Source: Liolophura sinensis
Taxonomy: Eukaryota > Mollusca > Polyplacophora > Chitonida > Chitonidae
Length of the DNA: 64,000 bases
Assembly (NCBI RefSeq): GCF_032854445.1
Contig: NC_088303.1
Location: 9,555,501-9,619,500 of the forward strand
Reading direction: 5' to 3'
Shown: positions 46,353 through 59,074 of the stretch, piece by piece
Layout: the number at the start of each line of letters is the position of its first letter
Numbering within the stretch: position 1 is the stretch's first letter
Made by a program: the position numbers and the translations under genes
The notes under the pieces: model-generated
Told to the model about the DNA's origin: nothing
Seen by the model: only the letters and a program-made list of their open reading frames with translations
Database searches by the model: none

Positions 46353-46767
46353 ACATACTCTTATAGCGCATGTGCCGCGCTCTACGCTCGCTTTACATCA
46401 CTCTCACCTCCAGACAAGTTTGACTTGTAGGCTTGAATGTGTAGGCCTAGCTTCACCACCGTCCTCGTGCGGAACTATTTAATCAGCATTCAGCAGTAAA
46501 ACTGTTTCAGGTGTTGGTTAGAATCATGTTGTGCAAACTTTAGACACCGGTACAGAGAATGCATGTGTATAAAATATTATTTGATACAAAGGTTGAGACA
46601 GGTTTTATTTTTCGGACATTACTTCTTGCCTCATCAGCGTGACCCCAGTGACCTTGACGTTGTTCAAGACTTCTGTACAAATTTTGCGAGTGGTGGCTGT
46701 GATGTAGTGGTGATGGCGGTGATGTACAGCAAGCTTATGGAAAGACCGATGCGCTGTTAGGTGTAGG
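46353..46767. mobile_element. TIR element, copy 1 (about 415 bp MITE)
   Basis: Begins ACATACTCTTATAGCGCATG and ends GATGCGCTGTTAGGTGTAGG, with inner TIR parts TTTACATCACTCTCACC and GTGGTGATGGCGGTGATGTA. It is collinear with the element at 48,730-49,120 over its whole length (for example GTGTTGGTTAGAATCATGTT, CCTCATCAGCGTGACCCCAG, GTTGTTCAAGACTTCTGTAC). It has no transposase, so it is non-autonomous. Confidence 0.75.
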
Positions 46768-48586
46768 CCATGCCTTAAATCCCGTCCATTTTTGTACAGG
46801 CACACGCCAAACGCCGAAAACCTCTGGGTAAAAGCGGCCACCATTGAACAGCAGTGGCCATTGCTCACGCCGAATGAGACATATTTGATTTCTTTTACAT
46901 CACTGATCCAGAAACGAACTGAACGCAGTGGTTAGTATGGAGGGGTGAGGAGGGAAATGTTATAACTATGCTGCCAGTGATATAGCGCTGTGGAGTTTAG
47001 CTCTCAATGAGCGGTACGGACCATTTATTAGAAATTGTTTACAGCGTGCGATGGTCTCCCTTTCCCTCTGTGTGGTCTCATTTAGTCATTAATATGATGG
47101 ATCTAATGTAATCCATTTTATATTCAGGTCATTTTATGTTTATGACCTACATCAAGCACCAGTTTACACATCTTACCATATATAAAATCTTATCTTCCTC
47201 GTAGATAGCATCGACGTATGTAATGTTTTACCATGAGAGGCATTTCAAGAAAACCACATATACTTAGTTTTTCTAGCAGTAATCATTGGAAGATTCTGAT
47301 TGAAACGCTCGACCTATTTGGTCACGAGATATTGTCTGCACGGAGGCTACACTTGCAGACCACCATAATCACGGAGTTTGTCACGGTAGCCTGTAGAACA
47401 TACCTACTCGTTACGCTTTATAAGATCACAAAGTATTTTCTAGTTTGTTTAAACCTGATGACCTGTGTGCCAACGAGTCCAGGGAATTGATTTTGAGAGA
47501 TACAGGCCAAAATTAAGAAGATGTAGAACGAAGAGCAACAAGTCTGCCTGCCCCATTTCCTGTCGATAGGGATCTGAGAGAGTGTCGCAAACTTGGCTAT
47601 CTGTTGACATCATTGCCTACAGTGTACTTAGTTTGCATTCAGAGGACGTTCAGTAAGCCGCTCTGACAACGCCCAACTGTCCCATATGACAATTGTGAAG
47701 CCTACCGCGACAAACGCTATCCGATATATATCATGAACTCTTGTTAACTTTCAGATATCGCTTTGAAATGCCGATCATGTGTCCTTAAAACATAGAGGGC
47801 ACCTATTACAGGCACAGGCAGGTACAGGAAGAGCCCATGGTGAATTATGTCCGATGATAGAATTATCTTTATATCTATCAAAGTCCAATTTGGTGACAAA
47901 AAGAAATTATGACAAATTTATAAATAAACGCAAAGCTATATGTATGTACGAAGGACGACTTTACGTTATCTAATGTGCGAACATGAAGTTATTGAGTGAT
48001 TGAACAAAAAGGCTTAGAATATGCTGCTGTCTGTTAATCTACGTAAATGTATTATTTTTAAGTTCCAGCATCACCAACATCAAGTCCACCTATCAAGGTA
48101 CTGAAGTCGTGGAGTAGGAAGCAGGGGTTTGAGGGTGTGGGTAATACCCCCTCCCCTTTCCTCCTTCCTTTTTTCAACCATTTTAGAAAAAAAAAATATA
48201 ACAGAGGGAATAATCTTCAATGCTCGCTTCATTGTGACATTGAACTCATCAGAATCGATTGTTAAAGCATTTTTTTTCACCTACACATTCTTTGCTAAAT
48301 CAGGACGTTTACATACCGGAAGCATTGCAAGAAAAGTGGTTAGTAGAAACCTTTTTGAACCCGTTTTCACACAAGTAATGGTTTTTTTAGTGAACACCAT
48401 ATCTAAACATGATGTTGGAGATTTCCAGCTTTCCAAATTGCTCCATTTATTTTGATCGGTTGATTTTTATTCCGCATATATGTAATAAATATTGTTCGGT
48501 GGAGCAGCACTACTGAATGAGTACTGGTAATCACTTTGCAATGCACAAAGAGTGTATTTCGGCTGCATTTATGTTGTCCGCAAAGT
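46768..48586. other. Non-coding, nothing recognised
   Basis: No gene or repeat could be supported. Frames at 47,233-47,490 and 48,129-48,455 have no recognisable features. Confidence 0.4.
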
Positions 48587-48729
48587 ATATTTATTTATTT
48601 GATTGGTGTTTTACGCCGTACTCGAGAATATTTCACTTGTACAGTGGTGGCCAACATTTTGGTGTGAGAAAACCGGGCAGAGCCAGGCCGGAGAGGACGC
48701 CACCATGAACTGGACTTGAACCCACAGTG
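48587..48729 (-). mobile_element. SINE family A, 3' half, split by a MITE
   Basis: TTTATTTATTTGATTGGTGT, CGTACTCGAGAATATTTCAC, AAAACCGGGCAGAGCC and GAACTGGACTTGAACCCACA, stopping at CACAGTG. The other half resumes at 49,122. The GTTGCTGGCAGACC part is deleted. Confidence 0.9.
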
Positions 48730-49120
48730 CATACTCCTTACAGCGCATGCGTTGCTCTCTGCCTTTTGCTTTACATCACTGCCACCACTAGACAAGCTTT
48801 ACCTTTCATCGGTTTCCTTAGGTCTAGCCTCACAACTGGTGTTCTCGCATGGAAGTATTTAATCATCTTTCAGTAATAAAATTATTTCACGTGTTGGTTA
48901 TAGAATCATGTTGTACATACTTTAGATACAGAGAATACATGTGTATGAAGTATTGTTAGAGACAAGGTCGAGACGGATTGTTTTGTTTTCTGACATCACT
49001 TCCTGCCTCATCACCGTGACACCAGTGACCTCGGCGTTGTTCAAGATTTCTGTACAAAATTTACTAGTGGTGGCAGTGATGTAAAGCGAAAGATAGAGAC
49101 CATGCGCTGTAAAGGGTATG
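48730..49120. mobile_element. TIR element, copy 2 (about 390 bp MITE) inserted in a SINE
   Basis: The left end CATACTCCTTACAGCGCATG and the inverted right end CATACCCTTTACAGCGCATG match, and the arms continue with CTTTACATCACTGCCACCAC at both ends, giving TIRs of roughly 55-60 bp. The interrupted SINE repeats CACAGTG on both sides (48,723-48,729 and 49,123-49,129), a 7-9 bp target duplication. Long TIRs with such a duplication suggest a MULE- or P-like relative (inference). Confidence 0.82.
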
Positions 49121-49205
49121 AGCACAGTGACCACATTGGTGAGAGACTTCTGGGTCATTGCGCTTCGCTGGCGTGTGAACCACCTCGACCACGAAGGCTC
49201 CCACC
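49121..49205 (-). mobile_element. SINE family A, 5' (head) half, split by a MITE
   Basis: CACAGTGACCACATTGGTGA, GAGACTTCTGGGTCATTGCG and CTTCGCTGGCGTGTGAACCA, the inverted tRNA-like head that continues the half ending at 48,729. Confidence 0.88.
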
Positions 49206-49677
49206 GCAGAGTGTATAAGGTGTAGTAGGCCTACGGAAAGCATGGAAGGTATCACGTATGATTAGATTTGTGCCAAAACAATCGCAAGCCCTCATGCGTT
49301 AGTTATATGAATTTCTTCAATTACAGCTATTTGTTCGCTTCTCTTCTAAGATTTGTAAATATTCCGGTTTTAAAGAAATGCCCTGCGTTGACTGGAATTT
49401 CCGACCACAGTTGAGGAGTGAGTGAAATGTTCATAAAAGTGCTGACAGTCGGATTCCGCAAACATGCAACTATGTCCTGTCTGTTGGCCACTAAATCAGA
49501 TTGCTCTATGCGTCCTTTATAACAATGCGGTTTCTTTATTCCGGGTTACGTGAACTATTCCGTTGATGGCAATATAAGGGCTTTCGCTTTATTTTGTTTT
49601 CGCGCCTCCCAAACTTTACGATTATAAGATCAACAAAACCCAGTGCAACGGCACTGACGATTATTTGAAGCTGACAC

Positions 49678-49866
49678 AATATTTATTTATTTGATTGATG
49701 TTTTACGCCGGACAAAACCAGGGGAAACCCACGACCATGCGCAGGTTGCTGACAGACCTTTCCATGTATGGCCGAAGAGGAAGCCAGCATGCATGAACTG
49801 GACTTGAATTCACTGCGACTGCATTGGTGAGAGACTCTTGGGTCATTGCATGCTAACCCCACCGGC
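49678..49866 (-). mobile_element. SINE family A, minus copy with internal deletion
   Basis: TTTATTTGATTGATGTTTTA CGCCGGAC joins directly to AAAACCAGGGGAAACCCACG, so about 70 bp of the distal body is missing. The rest runs through GCATTGGTGAGAGACTC to a decayed head. Confidence 0.88.
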
Positions 49867-51680
49867 CACGCCCCAAATAAAGAGTGAGTGTAGACTGTAT
49901 AATAGCGAATGCATTACATGCACAGCTTGACATTTCTAATACCTTTTCATAGTACACCCCAATAGGACGTATTTTCATCGGCTTTATCTAATACGGAGTT
50001 TATCCCCAATATTCCTTCAGATGTTAGAAATGGTGTCGTCCAGTAGACAGTGTTCTTCTGGAATCAGGTTTCTGCCTTTAGGATGCACAGATAACAGTTT
50101 AGTTATCTTGTAAGACAAGAGAACAGAGGAACTGAAAACAACTTTGAAAACCCATAAAAGGTGTGCATGGGTTTCGGAGTTGACTTAGCTTGGCTTCAAA
50201 TGGAGTTCCTGTTCGCGGAGTTATATATCGGAGAACGTCGTCCTTGTATAGGAAGATAGAAAGGTATCACTCCGCGGGCAACTTCCGGATTACCGGAAAT
50301 GCACTGTGGGTGATATGTTGCCCAGTTGCATTGTGTAAAAACGACGTAATCGTCCTTCGTTGGTCTGAATACGACAAGAAAACCTTGTACAGATACAGGC
50401 AGACGATGAGTGAGGCAGGATTTCACTGCAGGCAATGCAAAGACAACACTTTCAAAGTGCACAAAAACATGTATACATGTTAATAGGCATCAGAGCTGGA
50501 AAAACAGCCGGTTGATTGCATATTTATCAGGCAGAGTATCGGGCGAGCCCTTGGATCGGTGGTCTTTAGCGAAATCGAAGCTTCCATGCACTCATTAGGC
50601 GGTCGAAATTCTGCATGTAAATGAATGTGGGGTCGCCCTTGACGCTCGTTCGTCTTATCGCTTTTTTGGCCCCCAAACCATTTAGATGATGTAACGAGTT
50701 GACGTAACATCATTGAGTCTAATTAGATAGCCAGCCCGTCCGCAAGGGCATTGGGGCGGCCAGCAATTTGAATAGCCCAATTATGCAATCTTGATTACCC
50801 AGGAAGGGTTAGTTGGGAGATGCCTGCCCAGTGTGTCTCTACAGTCAATCTTACTGGGAAGTAATTAAAGTGAAATAGCCACCGTTCTCCTATCTCTGTG
50901 TCAAGACGCTTGTCCCGGGTCACAGACGTCGTTTCCCATTCATTCTGTGTCGATCGTAATCACCATTTGACTTCTGGTCACTTAAGTACATTTACAGCAG
51001 ACTGTCGGCCCAGGAACGACTCTTGTGGAAGAAGTACAGACTCTTGGAATTTGCAGTAGAGTCGACTACATGACGTCAGCTCCAACACATCGTCGCCAGG
51101 GGAAAAGCAAGCAAAAAAAAAAGCAAATTTCTTGTCATGTCAAACAAACAGGTAATTACTATAATTAAAGAAAACTAAAGACATCATGTGTCACAGAGCA
51201 TCAAATATTTCCGGGCTTTCATCCATTGGAGAGTTTCTCCTATTGATGCTATTGACACAGGACATGTCACAGGAACCAAACTTGCGTATACATTGTTTCA
51301 AATAAAGATACGGTGACATCAGGACAAGAACGATGCGTTTTATGGTGATGTACTTTTTATCCCATATGTTTAAATGTTTCAGATATGTTTAAATCTTTCA
51401 AAATAGCGCATTTATTAAGATTAGTGTCTGTTAAATACATTAAAGGCGTTAAAAATATGTTTAGCCCGAATCAGCTTAAATTCAGAAAATCTTCGTACAA
51501 TGAAGTTGTTATAAACACTTGCTGCACAGGGCCAGATTATAACATCATAAGACCAACATCAGATGTGAGACATGATTGATGTGTGATGAATAGCAAAGTC
51601 TCACCCTGTCCCATACTGTATCGACGAAGTTTTTGTGGGCAGTTTCTAAATATACAAATAACTTTTATGTTCGATCTAAC
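49867..51680. other. Non-coding, nothing recognised
   Basis: Overlapping frames on both strands at about 50,190-50,480 look like chance: no homology, no motif, and no splice-site support. An A-run occurs near 51,112-51,122. Confidence 0.4.
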
Positions 51681-51684
51681 TACA

Positions 51685-52868
51685 CACCTAAACCGTGGAT
51701 GGGCTGGATCCTTACTGGCTAGGCAGGGTACGGCACCGAGCGTTACACACTTCAGCCCTTTAGGGCTTGAGTCCTTATTGTCTCAGTAGGGTACGGCACC
51801 GGGCGTTACACACTTCAGCCCTTTAGGGCTTGAGTCCTTATTGTCTCAGTAGGGTACGGCACAGGGCATTACATACTTCTTCCCTTGACTTCTTGTCCTC
51901 ACTGTCATAGTAGCGTATGGCACACTTAGTAATCACAGAATGACTAACGTACGACACCCGGCACTACACATTTGAGCCCTTTACCACATTTACTCCTCAC
52001 TTGCTCCGTAGTGTGCGGCACCGGGCACAATACACCTAAACCTCATTGATACTTTTACTCTTCACCGGACCGTAGCGTACGACACCAGGCACTACACACC
52101 TTAACCCTTTGCAATCTTCACTACTAACTGGCTCTTTAGCGTACGGTATACTTGTTCCCTTAAGGGCTTGGATCCTGACTATCTCAGGATGAGTAACGTA
52201 CAACACCGGGCACTACACACCTTAACCCTTTGGCAGCTTTATTCCTCACTAGCTCCATAGCGTACAACACCTGGTACAATACACCTTAACCCCATTGATA
52301 CCTTTACTCTTCACTGGCCTGTAGAGTACGACACCAGGCACTACACACCTTAACCCTTTGCAATCTTCACACCTAACTGGCTCAGTAGCGTACGGCACCT
52401 TGCTCTACGCACCTTAACCCCTTGGGTGCTTTGATCCTTACTGGCTCAGTAGCATATGGCACTCGGCACTACACACTTTAACCCTTAACACCTTGAGTAA
52501 TCACCAGATGAGTAACGTACGACACAAGGCACTACACACCTTAACCCCTTTACTCACTGGCTCCGTTGCGTACGGCACCCGGCACTACATACCTTAAGCT
52601 ATTCAGTCCTCACTGATTCCGTAGCGTGCGGCACCCGGCACTACACACCTTAACCCTTTTACTCCTCAGTAGCTCTTAGCATACGGCACCTTAATCATTT
52701 GATACCATGAGTAATCACAGAAAGAAAAACGTCACAGGCACTATACACCTTAACCCCTTTGCTTATCACTGGCTCCGTGCGTACTGCAGCGGGCACTACA
52801 CACCTTAACCATTTAGCACCTTGGGTAATCACAGGATGAGTAACATCACAGGCACTACACCGTTGAGA
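51685..52868. repeat. About 63-bp minisatellite, diverged
   Basis: Each unit has GTACGGCACCGGGCACTACA, CACCTTAACCCTTT and a CTCACTGGCTCCGTAGC linker of variable length, so the period wanders around 60-65 bp. The first two copies (51,720-51,850) are nearly identical and the middle copies are strongly diverged. About 18 copies. Confidence 0.9.
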
Positions 52869-53209
52869 TCCTGGCTGCACAATCCGCCGTCAACCATTAT
52901 AGGTGCACCCATCAATAACTAAGAAAGTAAGAGAAAGTCGGTGTTCCACTGGAGTCAATTAAATAAATAAATAAGATGAATGGTTTAGAGAACAACATCG
53001 CGCGGAAGTGTCAAATTTAGCTGACGATCTCATGTTAAAAACAAAAGTAAATAAAGAAAGAAATAAGACCTATATGTATATCATGTTGAAATATGAAATA
53101 AAAAACAATGTCACGAAGGTTAAATTAATAAAAAAAATATCATTTACCACGCACATTGTCAGGCAGAACCCCTAACATATTTCTGACAAATGGCAATGCA
53201 GGATAATGA
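52869..53209. other. Non-coding spacer between two satellites
   Basis: AT-rich with a short AATAAATAAATAA run at about 52,960 that could be a SINE tail remnant. Nothing else recognised. Confidence 0.4.
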
Positions 53210-53965
53210 AATGAATGCGGCAGTGACTGCATTGATCAGTTCTGAGTGGAACGTGACTCAGTGATAAAAAGTGTGACGACAGTGGTCAGTGGGGCGATCT
53301 ACGTGACTCACACTTGGATGGAGCGTGACTACAATGGTCAGTGGAGAACGGGACGTGAATCAGTGGTAAGGAGCATGACTGCATTGGTCATTTGGGAGAG
53401 GCCGTGATGAAAGTGGTAAGGAGCGTTACTTCATTGATCAGTGGCGCCCTGTACATGACTCACTGGGATGTAGCGTGACTAAGTGGTAAGGAGCGTGACT
53501 ACATTGGTCAGTGGGCCCTGTATATGACTCACTGGTGTGTAGCGTGACTAAGTGCTAAGAAGCGTGACTTCATTGGTCAGTGGGGCCCATACGGCACCTT
53601 GAGGTGTATCGTGACGAAAGTCGTAAGGAGCGTGACTGTCATGGTCAGTGGGGCCCTGTACATGACTCACTGGTATGTAGCGTGACTAATTGGTAAGAAG
53701 CGTGACTACAGTGGTCAGTGGGGCCCTGTACATGACTCACTGGGATGTAGCGTGACTAAGTGGTAAGGATCGTGACTACATTGGTCAGTGGGATCTGTAC
53801 ATGACTCACTGGTATGTAGCGTGACTAGGTGGTAAGGAGCGATCAGTGGAGAGCGAGAGGTGACTCAGTTGTGAGAAATGTGACTACAATGGTCACTTGA
53901 CATGACCAAGTGGTAAGGAACGTGAATACAATGGTCAGTGAGGAGCAGCGCTTGACTCACGTGGG
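53210..53965. repeat. About 70-bp minisatellite, about 10 copies
   Basis: AGTGGTAAGGAGCGTGACTA, CATTGGTCAGTGGGGCCCTG and TACATGACTCACTGGGATGT follow in order. Within each unit GTGACT recurs at short spacing, which points to an older shorter unit. Period near 70 bp in the centre, irregular at the ends. Confidence 0.88.
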
Positions 53966-55420
53966 GAATGACCAATACGACGTGTTCGCCTGTGCGTCGT
54001 ATGTGCAAACGTTTGAGAATGACACCCCATAGCACGGTGGTTTCTTCCACCCGTAGACCTGGTCACCATATAGTGTAAATGGCGGATTCTTGAACAAGGC
54101 GTTCAACGAAAGTCAGATGCGGTCAGTGGTCTGCAGGAAGGAATTCACCACTGTCAGCTGCACCGAAAATGTATATTATATAGCTTAGTATTTATCTTAC
54201 TGATGCCTGTACTTGTCTATACACATCAGTGAATCAATTAAGTAATAGGCCTATATCCGTTAGTTTGAGTGAACTGTCGGCTTCACAAGTGCGCAATCTC
54301 TCAAATAAAGGCAATAGAAATCGCTATACATTAAGGAATTTATCACCGCAGGTTTTTCGCCTTACACATTCTGCTGCTTAATACAAGTCTAAAGAAGAAC
54401 GAAGAAAGAAATGCAGCTCTCTTAATTTACAACGAAATTTCACATTTAGCTTACAAAAAGTCGGGCAACTAGCCCCCAATATATATTGATTACAAAGCAA
54501 TTATAGACACTAGATGCAACGGAATTGCAGATAATACGGTCCACTCTACCATTTCCCGATTAGTCACTTTCAGTTGGACAATGTGAATTAATACAAAGTG
54601 AGTTTTACGAATGTAATTAATCGAGATTAACGAACTAGCGGTTTTAAACTTACGACTTAGCACAAGCGGAAACAAAAATACAATGTATGTCAGATTGGTT
54701 TTGCAAAATAGGTCTAATAGTTCGATTGATTGATGGGGATTATTGATTTGATGATTTGTTGACCATAGCCAACAGGTCCGAATCATTGATTACCTAATCG
54801 ATACGCTGATTCATGCCACATATGCATAGCGGCGTTTCAACATACAAACGCCTGATTCGGGCTAAACATGTTAACTTTTGACTCCATACACACATGCTGC
54901 TGGCATCCATGAGGCAACATTCAAATACATTTAAATACAAGACAAATACACCTGGTCAAATTGCACACTGGAATTCGTGTAGAACTATGCAGGTCGAATT
55001 GATCTGCTGCAATGCCTATTGGTTGAAACGTTAACAGTTCCCTAACGTCGTAATTGTCAGGCCTGCAACATTTGACGGTCGGGGGACACAGCAGACCTAC
55101 CACATGACGATCTCAATAGTGTAATAATGCAGGCTTGTCTGAGATCATAGACTCTAGGAAATCAGCTGCAGAACATAAGTAGTGTTGACAGCTTTATAAG
55201 TACACACTTCAGATAATATATACAGCTGATTTATTTATTTTTACAATTTTACTTTCCCTACTTCGAATTTTTATTGTTTTAATTCAGTTTTATTTATGTA
55301 TGTACGTACTCATTCGTTAAACCATAAGACAGCCATGTTATGTCATATATATGTACGAGCTGGAGGAAACTGTGAGATGTGCTTTGTAAGAAATCAAAGA
55401 GCTAGTGTAATAGTCGGTGT
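53966..55420. other. Non-coding, nothing recognised
   Basis: No gene or repeat supported. AT-rich. Confidence 0.4.
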
Positions 55421-55421
55421 T

Positions 55422-56373
55422 TGGTAACAACTATGTGGCACTGACGGTAACAACTATGTGGCACTGACGGTAACAACTTTGTGGCACTGACCGTAACAAC
55501 AATGTGGCACTGACCGTAACAAATGTGTGGCGCTGACGGTAACAACTGTGTAGTACTGAGGATATCAACTGTATGGCACTGATGGTAACAGCTTTGTGGC
55601 ACTGACGGTAAAAACTGTGTGGCACTGACGGTAACAACTGTGTGGCACTGATGGTAACAACTGTGTGGTACTGACGGTAACAACTGTGTGGCACTGACGG
55701 TAACAACTGTGTGGCACTGACGGTAACAACTGCGTGACACTAACAGTAACAACTGTGTGACACTGACGGTAACAACTGTGAGGCACTGACGGTAAAAACT
55801 GTGTGGCACTGATGGTAACAGCTGTGTGGCACTAACGGTAAAAACTGTGTGGCACTGACGGTAACAACTGTGTGGCGCTAACGGTAACAACTGTGTGGCA
55901 CTGACGGTAACAACTGTGTGACACTGACGGTAACAACTGTGTGACACTGACGGTAACAACTGTGTGACACTGAGGGTAACAACTGTGTGGCTAACGGTAA
56001 AAACTGTGTGGCGCTAACGGTAAAAACTGTGTGGCACTGACGGTAACAACTGTGTGGCGCTAACGGTAAAACTGTGAGGCACTGACGGTAACAACTGTGT
56101 GACACTGACGGTAACAACTGTGTGGCACTGACGGTAACAACTGTGTGGCACTGACGGTAACAACTGTGTGGCGCTAACGGTAAAACTGTGAGGCACTGAC
56201 GATAACAACTGTGTGACACTGACAGTAACAACTGTGAGGCACTGACGGTAACAACTGTGTGACACTGACAGTAACAACTGTGAGGCACTGACGGTAACAA
56301 CTGTGTGGCACTGACGGTAACGACTATGTTGCACTGACAGTAATAATTGTGTGGAACTGACGGTAACATCTGA
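55422..56373. repeat. 23-bp minisatellite, about 41 copies
   Basis: GGTAACAACTGTGTGGCACTGAC is repeated with single-base variants and a few 20-22 bp units. On the minus strand the unit has no stop in any phase, so frames of up to 193 codons arise (55,402-55,959; 55,878-56,459) reading a Ser-Val/Thr-Gln-Leu/Cys-Tyr-Arg pattern that cycles every 69 bp. No start context, flanking exon or domain supports translation. Confidence 0.95.
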
Positions 56374-56854
56374 CCAAATGCTGATAATTGTATTGCTAAC
56401 GAGGTATTAGCCTTGGACCAGATACACATTACTGAGAAGTTGGACTCGGGCCAACCCATCGCAGTTATTTAGCACCCAGATACATTTTAAATTTCTACAA
56501 CGAGATCAGCTGGAAATGTAATGATGCTGTTTTATAGGATTTGGCGCAGGTGCTTTTCATAACAGTTGGTCTGAAATTCACAGAAGTTGTAATCCATGTA
56601 TGCTTTACTCTTCCATAACATTATTCGAGCATTTGCCATAGTAAATCATAAAAAACAAAGAATCGCATCTTTTCCAAGATGTGATAATTCTAACACAGTC
56701 GTAAAATCATCACAAGTTGGTTTCGAAATTTTAGCCCCTTTTTATTTATAAAAAGGCATTCCACTCGACGCATCTGTAATCCACCGAATATACGCCCAGA
56801 TGTACCCCAGGTTTCGATATCTCCTCTGAAACGAATATAAGATAATCGCCAGAA

Positions 56855-56985
56855 AGAGTAAAGAAATCGCCAAGGTAGGTAAAGAAGTCGACTGAACGAG
56901 AAAATAGGTCACCAGAGCAAGAAAGGAAATCGCTAGAACGAGAAAAGAAGTCGCAAGAACGAGAAAAGAAATCGTCGGAATACAT
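56855..56985. repeat. About 27-bp purine-rich short tandem repeat
   Basis: GAAATCGC, GAACGAGAAAAGAAGTCGC and GAACGAGAAAAGAAATCG alternate four to five times, drifting to the left. It is the source of the repeated Ser-Arg/Asp-Phe-Phe minus-strand translation. Confidence 0.75.
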
Positions 56986-57061
56986 GACTGAAGTATTTTC
57001 CAAAATACATATGATGTTAGTAATTGCCAAAATAAATGATCAGGACGAGAATTATACGCCT

Positions 57062-57258
57062 CGGTATCGTTGTTGCGGTCTAGAAATATGGGTGTTGTCG
57101 TCCGTGTATTGTTGTTGCGGCATAGGCATACTGGTGTTGCCGTCCGGGTATTGTTGTTGCGGTCCAGGTATATTGGTGTTGTCATCCGGGTATGGTTGTT
57201 GTCATTTAGGTATATCTGTGTTGCCGCATATATTGGTATTGCGGTTCAGGCACAACTT
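57062..57258. repeat. 42-bp short tandem repeat, 4-5 copies
   Basis: GTATTGTTGTTGCGGTCCAG plus GTATATTGGTGTTGTCATCCGG with internal half-unit similarity (GGTATxxTTGTTG). The period of 42 keeps plus frames open (56,984-57,364). Confidence 0.85.
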
Positions 57259-57907
57259 GCAACATTTTAGATACAGGTATGAATTCACCACTGATCCACT
57301 GTGGTTTGTAACTCCATGCTGGGTTTTCAGTGGCTCACTTACTCATGCGTTGATCTCGCAATAGCCGATTCATTGTTCTGAGTCCATGTCAAGAGTATTT
57401 CACTGGTGGTGAGGTTCATGAATGCCACAGACATGTGGGACATTACAAACTTCTCGCCTTAGAGCAATAGTGGATCAACAGGAGCTGTATTCAAACAACC
57501 TGTATGAGTAGTCAAGAGCTACATTGATAGTCTTATGCTGTCGAAACTACAATTCAGAAAAAGACCTATTTCGTTGATGCGTGTAGATCCACATTATCAC
57601 ATCATATTAACTATGATACATAATCACCATAAACGTGCACTATCATGCCCGAAAAAAGCCTGCAGTGTTAAATGACGTCGTACAACCATACTCATTCATT
57701 CATTCCTTTACAAACCTGACCATTTCCCTATAAGTGAGTATGACGTTAACCCACTATCAAATGAATAGGGTCACGTCTCGGTTTGGACGGTTACATCGAA
57801 TATAGAGTACACCTTCATTTCACTGGTTTTAATATTTTATTTATTTATATCTATATCTATTTATTTGATTATACGGCCGGCAGTCAAATTAAAAAATTTA
57901 TAAATAG

Positions 57908-57983
57908 TTTATTTCTTTATTAGATTGGTGTTTTACGCTCGTACTCAAGAATATTTCACTTACACGAGGGCGACCAGCATTAG
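57908..57983 (-). mobile_element. SINE family A, 3' fragment
   Basis: TTTATTAGATTGGTGTTTTA, CGTACTCAAGAATATTTCAC and GGCGACCAGCATTA, then stops. A second decayed tail-like stretch (TTTATTTGATTATACGGCCGGC) lies just before at about 57,862. Confidence 0.8.
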
Positions 57984-58029
57984 CGAGTTTGTAGCGAGTT
58001 CTCGTTAACTGGAGGCTACGAATTTCCTC

Positions 58030-58164
58030 GGGCCCGTTCTACAAAGCTGTCGAAACGTAAGTTAAGGTCATAAACCATGATGACGCATCTCTTGGCTGTA
58101 GGGTCAATGTTGTCATGGAAATTACGCCAGGCACAGTTTGCGGACGTTTCGTAAAACATGCCCC
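58030..58164. mobile_element. Small inverted-repeat (MITE-like) element
   Basis: Left GGGCCCGTTCTACAAAGCTG and the reverse complement of the right end, GGGGCATGTTTTACGAAACG, are similar. About 135 bp with no coding. It resembles the end structure of the element at 23,661. Confidence 0.45.
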
Positions 58165-59070
58165 TGGTCTCCTTAAACACGAAAACAGGTCATCAGTAAG
58201 AGTAAGAGTCGCGAACTGAACCTAACTTTCATTCGACCCCCAATCCCCCAACAGTTCATGACTGACACAGCTATATGTCCACGCTGATTATTTTCGTGCT
58301 GAGAAACATAAGAGTAACTCTGAACAAAGCCGTCATGCATGAGTCACGCAACACCTGTCAGCTGTAAGGATAAGACGAAATCAAATCGGAAATGACCAGA
58401 TTATAGAAAGCACACACCAGGATGTACTGATGTGCCCCCATTGATGCCACGGAATCATGCACTGACATCGCGTGTTACCATAGGCATGTCACAAGTTTAT
58501 TCCAGTAACTCGCTGGCCAAGTGATATAAAGCGCTGTAGCTATTTAGAACTTGTCCTTGACAGTAGGAAGGCTGTGTGTTCGGAAACGGTTCTTGACTGG
58601 GTTAAAGCTTTATGTGAGCGAACTTGGTGACTGCGGTATATTCATGGAGGTGAGGTGGGCTCCTCTGAGGTTCCTCCGAGGTTCTTCACAAACTCCCATC
58701 TGTTTTAAACCTATAGTGAAAACTGTTGTAAAAGTAAAATAAATCTACCATGAAATGTTACATGTAACATAATTATGAATCGTCGAAAACTGAGGACATG
58801 CAGTATGTTGTCTCTACCAGCGTATATACACCCTGACATTTACCTTACATAGGTTTAGTTTGGCCACTCTGCTTCCCTCCACTCATAAACTTCACCAGAG
58901 TCATATAAGTCAAAAATATTTCAGTACCTCCCGTAAACACCAATCTACCAATCAATTAATCTCTATCTCATCTGTCCTGAAATAAACAGCCTAATAAAGT
59001 AGCTTCTTGAATCTGAATTCACGTCCATTATCAGCCTCTACAGTTTTCTCCATACATAAGCCGCAGTGTC
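58165..59070. other. Non-coding, nothing recognised
   Basis: No supported gene or repeat. Confidence 0.4.
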
Positions 59071-59074
59071 GTGA

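Noticed and set aside
50190-50483. Overlapping open frames on both strands
   Set aside because: Neither strand shows domain motifs, and opposite open frames over the same bases are expected by chance in a less AT-rich patch.
55402-56459. 185- and 193-codon minus-strand frames rich in Cys-Tyr-Arg-Gln
   Set aside because: Pure translation of the 23-bp satellite. The same pattern occurs in all three frames.
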